Below are positions 1 through 5,352 of a stretch of DNA of 5,352 nt, piece after piece. The notes below the pieces were generated by a model. The model had not been told where the DNA came from. It saw nothing but the letters and a program-made list of their open reading frames with translations, and ran no database searches. A program made the translations under genes and the position numbers. The DNA comes from Hydrogenothermaceae bacterium. Lineage in GTDB: Bacteria > Aquificota > Aquificae > Hydrogenothermales > Hydrogenothermaceae. The stretch's first letter is position 1. Every line of letters begins with the position of its first letter. Location: NCBI GenBank assembly GCA_026984415.1, contig JALSSE010000020.1:1-5352 (forward strand). The letters run 5' to 3'.

Positions 1-1
1 A

Positions 2-643
2 GTTATGAGTTCAAATGAAAATAGAGTTCCAACTGGTATTCAGGTTGGACTTGGGGTAAAACTTTCTGATGTAAGTAAAGTATTTTCACAGGGAAGTTTA
101 ATAAAAACAGACAACCAATTAGATATTGCAATTCAGGGTGAAGGATTTTTCAAAATTGAGCTTCCTGGAGGTGGAGAAGCGTACACAAGGGCAGGTAATT
201 TCAAAGTGGATAACGAAGGATACATTGTTACTTCAGAAGGATACAGGTTAAGCCCAAATATTCAAATCAGCTCCCCAGAAACATTAATAAGTATCTCAAT
301 AAGCCCAAATGGAAAAGTTTATCTTGTTAGAAATGAAGGTGGACAGCAAACAACTGAAGAACTTACAGATATGAAACTTTACAGGTTTATGAACCCTGCC
401 GGACTAAAAGCAATAGGTCAAAATTTATTTGTTTACACAGATGCTTCTGGAGAACCAATAGAAGGAGACCCAAATACAGACGGCTTTGGAAAATTAGCAC
501 AGGGGTTTTTAGAGGCTTCCAATGTTAACATTGTTGAAGAGATGGTAAATCTAATAGTAGCCCAGAGGGCTTATGAAATAAACTCTAAAGGTATAACAAC
601 AGCAGATGAAATGCTCAGGACTATTGGAACTCTTAAATCGTAA
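2..643 (+). CDS. flgG: Flagellar basal-body distal rod protein FlgG (5' partial)
   Basis: FlgG builds the distal rod, the drive shaft that crosses the periplasm and passes through the P and L rings to the hook. The reading frame is open to the left edge. The ATG at position 5 is almost certainly an internal methionine, because known FlgG proteins (about 260 residues) have roughly 45-50 more residues at the N terminus, the D0 helix with its LANVNTTG-like motif. The 213 visible residues match FlgG throughout: VPTGIQVGLGV, then QLDIAIQGEGFFKI, then YTRAGNF, and the C-terminal D0 helix with SNVNIVEEMVNLI, AQRAYEINSK and TADEML. The VPTGIQ..G region is the stretch that separates FlgG from the related proximal-rod protein FlgF and from hook protein FlgE. 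FlgG is exported by the flagellar type III apparatus, so it has no cleaved signal peptide. The last 38 bases overlap the start of flgA. Identity is very secure; the true start lies outside the window. Confidence 0.97.
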   Translation, partial: VMSSNENRVPTGIQVGLGVKLSDVSKVFSQGSLIKTDNQLDIAIQGEGFFKIELPGGGEAYTRAGNFKVDNEGYIVTSEGYRLSPNIQISSPETLISISISPNGKVYLVRNEGGQQTTEELTDMKLYRFMNPAGLKAIGQNLFVYTDASGEPIEGDPNTDGFGKLAQGFLEASNVNIVEEMVNLIVAQRAYEINSKGITTADEMLRTIGTLKS

Positions 644-1586
644 GTTTTTAATTTTTTCCACCCTGTTTTTAATTTTTACGAACAGTTATGCCTTTATACA
701 GATAGATTTAAAGAAATTCGCAAAGGTCAAAGGAGATGTAGTATATCTAAAAGACATAACTGAAATAAAAGCAAAAGGTGAAGAACCTGCTTTTATAAAT
801 TTCTTAAAAAATCTTCCTGTTTCCCAGTCTCCTAAACCAACATCAAGTATAAACATTTCTAAAAACCAGTTATTACTCTTATTTCAGAAAAATCATATTT
901 CTTTAGATAGTTTTAAATTTGGCGGTTCTCCTTATTGTATAGTTGCAAGGGATTACAAAAAACTTTCACCACAGGATATTGAAAAAAAAGTTAAAGACTT
1001 TATAAGGAAAAACCATAAAAACACAAAGGTCGTGTCCATAAACCTCCCAGATAAAACGTATTTTATCCCTTCCGACAGTATTACAGAAAAAGTTGTTTTA
1101 AGGTCTGAAAGTTCAAAACATCTATACCTTGACTACTACATTTATGAAAATGGAAAACCTATTTACAAAATTCCAATTACTGTAAATGTAAAGAAATATA
1201 TGAGAGTAATTGCAGCAAAAAAAGACATTCCGAAAGGGAAAATTTTGACTTTAGAAGATTTAAAAACTGCCGAAATAGAATTCAAAAGAAGAGCTGGATA
1301 TATAACTGAAATTGAAAATGCAGTGGGAAAGGTAGCCAAAAGAGATATAAAAAAGGGCAGTGTCATTAAAAGTTCTTTACTGAAGCTGGATTACAAAGTC
1401 AAAAGAAGAAAAAACGTAAAAATAATTTATAGAAATGGAAATATTAACATTGAAATGCTGGGACTGGCACTGGAGAATGGAGCAATTGGTGATGTTATTA
1501 GAGTTAAAAATATTTCCTCTGGGAAGGTTATATTATGCAAGGTAATAAAAGAAAATACAGTCATTTTTTCAGGGAGTTCTTTTTAA
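606..1586 (+). CDS. flgA: Flagellar P-ring assembly chaperone FlgA
   Basis: FlgA is a periplasmic chaperone that binds FlgI and promotes its polymerisation into the P ring around the rod. The protein (326 residues) has a Sec signal peptide whose hydrophobic core is FLIFSTLFLIF (residues 14-24), with probable cleavage after SYA at residue 29. An N-terminal region follows with the VKGDVVYLKDI pattern seen in FlgA (about 41-51). An SAF domain covers about 199-261 (MRVIAAKKDIPKGKIL and VGKVAKRDIKKGSVI). A C-terminal beta domain follows, with GLALENGAIGDVIRVKN at 286-302. It is longer than the 219-residue E. coli protein, mostly in the N-terminal part. The start is uncertain. ATG 606 has only a distant AAAGGT at 587-592. 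An in-frame TTG at 624 has AGGA at 617-620 and would give MELLNRKFLIF, a more typical signal peptide. No start codon lies further in before the hydrophobic core, so the overlap with flgG is real either way. Two cysteines remain after cleavage (111 and 311). Its place between flgG and flgH fits its role. Confidence 0.92.
   Translation: MKCSGLLELLNRKFLIFSTLFLIFTNSYAFIQIDLKKFAKVKGDVVYLKDITEIKAKGEEPAFINFLKNLPVSQSPKPTSSINISKNQLLLLFQKNHISLDSFKFGGSPYCIVARDYKKLSPQDIEKKVKDFIRKNHKNTKVVSINLPDKTYFIPSDSITEKVVLRSESSKHLYLDYYIYENGKPIYKIPITVNVKKYMRVIAAKKDIPKGKILTLEDLKTAEIEFKRRAGYITEIENAVGKVAKRDIKKGSVIKSSLLKLDYKVKRRKNVKIIYRNGNINIEMLGLALENGAIGDVIRVKNISSGKVILCKVIKENTVIFSGSSF
1522..1528 (+). promoter_or_regulatory. 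Ribosome binding site of flgH, inside flgA
   Basis: GGAAGGT, an imperfect Shine-Dalgarno, lies 6 bases before ATG 1535, within the coding part of flgA. It supports that ATG as the flgH start and so the 52-base overlap. Confidence 0.6.
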
Positions 1587-2233
1587 TATTAATAGGAATA
1601 TCAATCTTTACATCATGTTCACAAAAAAAAGTTGTCCTCCAGCCCTACGAGCCTAAACCTCCTGAGATTAAACAATCACAGACTAAGCCTCCTCCTGGTT
1701 CCCTTTATACAGGGGGAGACAATCTTTTTACAGATGATAAAGCTTTTCAGGTTGGAGACATTATAACAATAAAGGTAGTTGAAAATATAAAAGGTTCAGG
1801 TGGTGCAAACACAAAATCAAACAGGAAAACAAAAATAGGTTTAGATTTCCCTTCACCTACAATTATGGGAAAGCAGGTTCCTAACAAAACACCAATCGCT
1901 GGGATTACTACAAACTCAAATAGTAGCTTTCAGGGAAAAGGCGACACAAGCAGAAATGCAAAACTAATTGCAACAATTTCTGCAAGGGTAGAAAAAGTTT
2001 ATCCAAATGGAAATTTATACATAGTTGGGAAGAAAATTTTAAAAATAAATAACGACGAACAGGTTTTAGTTGTAGCTGGAATGGTAAAGCCAACTTACAT
2101 TCAGCAGGATAATTCAGTTTTATCAACCCAGCTTTCTGATGCTTACATAGAGTACAACGGAAAAGGATTTGTCGCTGATACTGAAGAACCGGGATGGTTA
2201 ACAAAATTCCTTGTTAAAATCTGGCCATTTTAG
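1535..2233 (+). CDS. flgH: Flagellar L-ring lipoprotein FlgH
   Basis: FlgH forms the L ring, the outer-membrane bushing through which the rod turns. The 232-residue product begins with basic residues (NKRK), a hydrophobic segment at about 15-25 and a lipoprotein signal ending FTSC. Cys28 is the expected acylated residue; Phe at the -3 position is less usual than Leu. A proline-rich tether follows (about 36-55, with QPYEPKPP and TKPPPG), then SLYTGGDNLFTDDKAFQVGDIITIKVVE (56-83), the classic FlgH opening. The C-terminal half carries KGDTSRNAKLIATISARV, NGNLYIVGKK, VVAGMVKP and STQLSDAYIEYNGKG, ending GWLTKFLVKIWPF, all matching FlgH. The length is close to the family norm (E. coli 232). The ATG is preceded by GGAAGGT. 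No other start codon occurs in frame before the lipobox, so the overlap with flgA is required to give the protein its export signal. A run of eight A lies just after the lipobox codon. Confidence 0.97.
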   Translation: MQGNKRKYSHFFREFFLILIGISIFTSCSQKKVVLQPYEPKPPEIKQSQTKPPPGSLYTGGDNLFTDDKAFQVGDIITIKVVENIKGSGGANTKSNRKTKIGLDFPSPTIMGKQVPNKTPIAGITTNSNSSFQGKGDTSRNAKLIATISARVEKVYPNGNLYIVGKKILKINNDEQVLVVAGMVKPTYIQQDNSVLSTQLSDAYIEYNGKGFVADTEEPGWLTKFLVKIWPF

Positions 2234-2237
2234 AGGT
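2232..2237 (+). promoter_or_regulatory. Ribosome binding site of flgI sharing the flgH stop
   Basis: AGAGGT is a good Shine-Dalgarno 4 bases before ATG 2242. Its first two bases are the last two of the flgH TAG stop (2231-2233), so a ribosome ending flgH sits on the flgI start signal. The same TAGAGGTA string recurs before flgJ. Confidence 0.8.
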
Positions 2238-2241
2238 AGAA

Positions 2242-3327
2242 ATGAAAAAATTATTTTTTGTTTTTCTTTTATTCTTTGGGATAAGCTATTCGGCTGAAGT
2301 AAGAATAGGCAGCGAAGTAGATATTACAGGAGTAAGAACAAACTTTCTTACAGGTTATGGAATTGTGGTTGGTCTTAATGGAACAGGTGATGGAACTACA
2401 AGTATATTTACATTAATAAGTATTGCCAATATGTTAAGAAAAATGGGAATTTATATAGACCCTGCCAGAGTTAGAACAAAAAACGCTGCAGCAGTAATTG
2501 TTACTGCAAAAATGCCTCCTCTTGCAAAAAGTGGAATGAAATTTGATGTAACTGTTGCTTCTATTGGAGATTCTAAAAGTATTGGGAATGGGGTTTTAAT
2601 AAGAACACCACTTTTTGGACCTGATGGAAAAGTTTACGCCTTTGCACAGGGAAGTGTATCAACTGGTGGAGGATTTTCAGAATCAAATAAAGGTGGGAAG
2701 GTTCAAAAGAATTTTCCTACGACAGGAATAATAGTAAATGGCGGAATAATAGAAAGGGATTTACCGTATTCAATAGAAGGGCAGAAGGAAATTCAGCTTA
2801 TTTTAAAAAAGCCAGATTTTGATAAAGCTTTTAAAATAGAAAAAGCAATAAACGGATTTTTTAAAGAAAAAGTTGCTTACTCTATAGACCCTACAACTGT
2901 TAAGATTAAAATACCAGAAAAACAAGACCCTGTTGAATTTATATCAAAAGTTTTATCCCTAAAAATAGAAACAAATCAGGAACCTACAGTTGTTATATAC
3001 GAAAGAACAGGAACAGTAATAATGAGCGGTGATATAAAAATAGATGTTCCTGTTTATGTATCCCACGGAAATATCTATGTTGCCGTTACTGAAAAACCAG
3101 TTATTTCTCAGCCTCCTCCCCTTTCAGGTGGTCAAACAAAGGTTGTTCCTGAAACTACCACAACAGTTGTAGAAGAAAAGGGAAGGATATTTGGAATTGA
3201 ATCACCGTCTTTAAAGGATTTAGTTAAAGCTTTAAACGATTTGGGAGTTTCCCCAAGGGATTTAATAGCAATTATTCAGGCAATAAAAAATGCAGGAAAA
3301 TTGCACGCAAAAGTTATTGTAATGTAG
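2242..3327 (+). CDS. flgI: Flagellar P-ring protein FlgI
   Basis: FlgI is secreted by Sec into the periplasm and polymerises, helped by FlgA, into the P ring set in the peptidoglycan around the rod. The 361-residue length matches the family (E. coli 365). A clear signal peptide starts MKKLFFVFLLFFG, with probable cleavage after SYSA at residue 18. The family landmarks come in order: GYGIVVGLNGTGDGT (38-52), ANMLRKMGI (62-70), KNAAAVIVTAKMPPLAKSG (80-98), TPLFGPDGKVYAFAQG (122-137), ERDLP (171-175), ERTGTVIMSGD (254-264), and the C-terminal VSPRDLIAIIQAIKNAG followed by LHAKVIVM. The protein has no cysteine, so it lacks the disulfide that E. coli FlgI relies on. The ATG follows AGAGGT, and only 8 bases separate it from the flgH stop. 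Identity is not in doubt. Confidence 0.98.
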   Translation: MKKLFFVFLLFFGISYSAEVRIGSEVDITGVRTNFLTGYGIVVGLNGTGDGTTSIFTLISIANMLRKMGIYIDPARVRTKNAAAVIVTAKMPPLAKSGMKFDVTVASIGDSKSIGNGVLIRTPLFGPDGKVYAFAQGSVSTGGGFSESNKGGKVQKNFPTTGIIVNGGIIERDLPYSIEGQKEIQLILKKPDFDKAFKIEKAINGFFKEKVAYSIDPTTVKIKIPEKQDPVEFISKVLSLKIETNQEPTVVIYERTGTVIMSGDIKIDVPVYVSHGNIYVAVTEKPVISQPPPLSGGQTKVVPETTTTVVEEKGRIFGIESPSLKDLVKALNDLGVSPRDLIAIIQAIKNAGKLHAKVIVM

Positions 3328-3331
3328 AGGT
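3326..3331 (+). promoter_or_regulatory. Ribosome binding site of flgJ sharing the flgI stop
   Basis: AGAGGT lies 8 bases before ATG 3340 and starts inside the flgI TAG stop (3325-3327). It confirms the flgJ start and repeats the arrangement seen at the flgH-flgI junction. Confidence 0.8.
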
Positions 3332-3339
3332 AAATAAAA

Positions 3340-3651
3340 ATGATTGATAGAGTTAATCCTTACTGGGATATTAAAAATTTATCACAGATAAAAACAACTG
3401 AAGAAGCAGCGGAGGCATTTGAAGCTTTCTTTGTAAGAGTTATGATGAAAGAGTTCAGAAAAGGAATTCCAGAGGGAATGTTTAACACATCCTTTGGCTC
3501 TAAAATGTACATGGATATGTTTGATATGCAGGTTTCACAGCTTATAGCTTCCAGTGACCAGTTAAAATTAAAAGAGTTTATACTGGACTCAATCCAACCT
3601 AAAATAAACTACAATCAGGTTAAAGACATTTATGAAAAGGACAACGAATAA
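3340..3651 (+). CDS. flgJ: Single-domain FlgJ rod-binding (rod cap) protein
   Basis: FlgJ is exported to the periplasm, where it caps the growing tip of the rod and helps rod subunits assemble. This 103-residue protein corresponds only to the N-terminal rod-binding domain. The visible family pattern is AAEAFEAFFVRVMMKEFRKG (23-42), then SFGSKMYMDMFDMQVSQLIA (51-70) and a short polar tail. E. coli and Salmonella FlgJ (about 313-316 residues) carry a C-terminal peptidoglycan hydrolase domain. Here the frame ends at a clean TAA with another gene 2 bases later, so this is a naturally short form, as known in several other bacterial groups, and not a broken gene. A separate periplasmic hydrolase is expected elsewhere in the genome. 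There is no signal peptide, consistent with type III export. The position directly after flgI is the usual one for flgJ. The start is set by the AGAGGT upstream. Confidence 0.92.
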   Translation: MIDRVNPYWDIKNLSQIKTTEEAAEAFEAFFVRVMMKEFRKGIPEGMFNTSFGSKMYMDMFDMQVSQLIASSDQLKLKEFILDSIQPKINYNQVKDIYEKDNE

Positions 3652-3653
3652 AA

Positions 3654-5352
3654 ATGGGAGAAACTTTAAGTTTAGCTTTTAATAAGATAGATAAACATTC
3701 AGATGTAATAATTGTTGTTCTTATTATTGCCATCCTTGGTTCTATGGTTCTTCCTGTTCCACCATTTTTACTTGATATACTTCTTACTACAAGTATAACT
3801 TTTTCCCTTGTTCTTTTACTTACAACAGTTTACATAAAGCACACTTTAAACCTTTCTTCTTTTCCATCTTTACTTTTACTTGCAACGCTGTTTAGGCTTG
3901 CCCTTAACGTTGCTTCAACAAGGAGAATTTTACTCCACGGACACGAAGGACCTGACGCAGCAGGTCATGTTATACAGTCGTTTGGTCAATTTGTTGTCGG
4001 TGGTAGTTACGTTGTAGGAATTATTGTTTTTATTGTTCTTGTAACAATAAACTTTATAGTGATAACAAAAGGAACAGAAAGGATTTCTGAAGTAGCAGCA
4101 AGGTTTACATTAGATGCTATGCCTGGGAAACAGATGAGTATTGACGCAGATTTAAACGCTGGAATTATAGATGAAAAAGAAGCCCAGAGAAGAAGGGAAG
4201 AGATTGCAAAAGAGGCTGATTTTTATGGAGCTATGGACGGTGCAAGTAAATTTATCAGAGGTGATGCTGTTGCAGGTATAATTATCACCATTGTTAATAT
4301 AATTGGTGGTATAGCAATAGGAATGTTACAACACGGGATGCCCTTAGAAACTGCATTACAAAACTTTACAATACTTACTGTTGGTGATGGTCTTGTAGGT
4401 CAGATACCAGCTTTAATAACCTCAACTGCTGCAGCCTTAATGGTAACAAGGGCTGTTTCAAACGAAAATTTAGGAAAAGAGATTGTTTCCCAGTTAATAA
4501 GCTATCCAAAAGCCCTTTATATGGCATCTGCAACCCTTTTTATAATGGGTTCTGTTCCTGGAATGCCGTTTTTACCTTTTGCATTAATAGCCACACTTAT
4601 TGGAATTACAGCATACACCATGCAACTTAGTTTAAAAGAAAAAGAAAAGGTAGAGGCAGAAGAAAAAGCTAAAGAACTATTGAAAGAAGCAAGGGAACCT
4701 GAAGAAGAAAAACCAGAAGACCTGATAACCCAGCCTGAGATGATTACTTTAGAAATTGGATACGGGCTTATTCCTTATGTTGACGAATCCCAGAATGGAG
4801 AAATTATTAAAAAGATAAAAGCTTTAAGAAAACAACTGACTAAAGAATTAGGACTTATTATTCCTCTTATTCATATAAAAGACAATTTAGAATTAAAGCC
4901 CGGTGAGTACAGGATACTTATTAAAGATATAGAAGTGACAAGAGGAGAAGTTGTACCAAACAAATATTTAGCCATTGATACAGGCTCTACAAAAGGAAAA
5001 ATAGAAGGTGTTCCTACAAAAGAACCAACATTCGGACTGAATGCTTACTGGATTGACGAAGACAAAAAGGATAAAGCCAAAATGTTAGGCTATACAGTAG
5101 TTGATATTCCAACTGTGATAATTACCCATATCTCTGAAACAATTAAAAAACATTCTTTTGAAATTTTAGGAAGGGAAGAAACTAAACAGCTTGTAGATGG
5201 GTTATCTAAAAAATTCCCTGTTGTTAAGGATATAATTCCTGAACAGGTGCCTTTAAACATATTACATAGGGTTCTCCAAAACTTACTTAAAGAAAATATC
5301 CCTATAAGAGACCTTTTAACTATTATAGAAGCCCTTTCTGACAATATAATGA
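3654..5352 (+). CDS. flhA: Flagellar type III export gate protein FlhA (3' partial)
   Basis: FlhA is the inner-membrane protein of the flagellar export gate. It couples proton flow to export, and its cytoplasmic domain docks chaperone-substrate complexes. The frame is open from ATG 3654 to the right edge: 566 codons of a usual 690 or so, so about 120 C-terminal residues are missing. The membrane half has about eight hydrophobic segments (roughly 17-36, 41-60, 67-86, 112-136, 204-223, 237-264, 286-302, 306-322). It contains the FHIPEP-family stretch FRLALNVASTRR (80-91), the cytoplasmic loop with ITKGTERISEVAARF, DAMPGKQ, DADLNAG, EADFYGAMDGASKF and RGD, and VGDGLVGQIPALI. Compared with Salmonella FlhA from memory, R94, K203 and D208 align to R90, K199 and D204, so the key proton-pathway residues are kept. 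A very charged Lys/Glu linker (about 327-356) leads to the cytoplasmic domain (PEMITLEIGYGLIP, FGLNAYWI, VLQNLLKENIPIRDLLTIIEAL). The start lies 2 bases after the flgJ stop. AAAAGG at 3635-3640 is 13 bases upstream, a weak placement, so translation probably depends on flgJ. Confidence 0.97.
   Translation, partial: MGETLSLAFNKIDKHSDVIIVVLIIAILGSMVLPVPPFLLDILLTTSITFSLVLLLTTVYIKHTLNLSSFPSLLLLATLFRLALNVASTRRILLHGHEGPDAAGHVIQSFGQFVVGGSYVVGIIVFIVLVTINFIVITKGTERISEVAARFTLDAMPGKQMSIDADLNAGIIDEKEAQRRREEIAKEADFYGAMDGASKFIRGDAVAGIIITIVNIIGGIAIGMLQHGMPLETALQNFTILTVGDGLVGQIPALITSTAAALMVTRAVSNENLGKEIVSQLISYPKALYMASATLFIMGSVPGMPFLPFALIATLIGITAYTMQLSLKEKEKVEAEEKAKELLKEAREPEEEKPEDLITQPEMITLEIGYGLIPYVDESQNGEIIKKIKALRKQLTKELGLIIPLIHIKDNLELKPGEYRILIKDIEVTRGEVVPNKYLAIDTGSTKGKIEGVPTKEPTFGLNAYWIDEDKKDKAKMLGYTVVDIPTVIITHISETIKKHSFEILGREETKQLVDGLSKKFPVVKDIIPEQVPLNILHRVLQNLLKENIPIRDLLTIIEALSDNIM

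Noticed and set aside
5..7. ATG at position 5 as the true flgG start
   Set aside because: A protein starting here would lack the N-terminal D0 helix that rod proteins need, and the frame is open to the left edge, so this is an internal Met of a truncated gene.
644..720. T-rich stretch after the flgG stop as a terminator
   Set aside because: No GC-rich hairpin precedes it, and the T-rich codons encode the Phe/Leu/Ile core of the FlgA signal peptide.
1163..1366. Open frame of 67 codons on the minus strand within flgA
   Set aside because: It lies antisense to the SAF domain region of flgA, which is clearly coding; the hydrophobic translation is the expected complement of Lys-rich codons, and it has no recognisable family.
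1908..2204. Open frame of 98 codons on the minus strand within flgH
   Set aside because: It is antisense to the conserved C-terminal half of FlgH, and its translation has no recognisable domain.
3340..3651. flgJ as a pseudogene or frameshifted remnant
   Set aside because: It has its own good Shine-Dalgarno and a clean stop, and downstream DNA is entirely flhA with no leftover hydrolase sequence; single-domain FlgJ is a known form.
5090..5344. Open frame of 84 codons on the minus strand near the right end
   Set aside because: It is antisense to the conserved FlhA cytoplasmic domain, which is open in the + frame to the window edge.
1..5352. Evidence for a novel system, mobile element or horizontally acquired insert
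   Set aside because: All six genes are recognisable flagellar genes, packed without gaps, with uniform codon use; there is no inverted repeat, integrase, tRNA or composition break.

Overview
The window is one unbroken run of six flagellar genes, all on the + strand, in the order flgG (5' end cut off by the window), flgA, flgH, flgI, flgJ, flhA (3' end cut off). Genes either overlap or lie 2 to 12 bases apart, so this looks like the inside of a single long operon. There is no intergenic stretch large enough for a promoter or terminator, and I see no RNA gene, mobile element, CRISPR array or large repeat.

The organism is a flagellated diderm bacterium: the operon encodes an outer-membrane L-ring lipoprotein (FlgH), a periplasmic P-ring protein (FlgI) and its chaperone (FlgA). 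The DNA is AT-rich, with heavy use of ATA (Ile), AAA (Lys) and TTA (Leu). Arginine is written almost only with AGA/AGG: I found a single CGN codon, at 639-641. Lysine-rich proteins and this arginine codon bias are typical of thermophiles. My best guess is a member of the Aquificota such as the Hydrogenothermaceae (Persephonella or Sulfurihydrogenibium-like). That guess rests on composition and general protein character, not on a search.

The genes follow the outward build of the basal body. FlgG is the distal rod. FlgA escorts FlgI, which forms the P ring in the peptidoglycan layer. FlgH forms the L ring in the outer membrane. FlgJ caps the growing rod. FlhA is the inner-membrane export gate that sends rod, hook and filament subunits out. 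FlgJ here is only the rod-binding domain, so the enzyme that opens the peptidoglycan must be encoded elsewhere. flgG-flgA and flgA-flgH overlap by 38 and 52 bases, and flgI and flgJ use a Shine-Dalgarno that contains the previous gene's stop codon, which suggests tight translational coupling.

I did not find an undescribed system. The window is an ordinary, well conserved flagellar locus; the findings are points of detail about gene overlaps, start sites, missing cysteines and domain loss.
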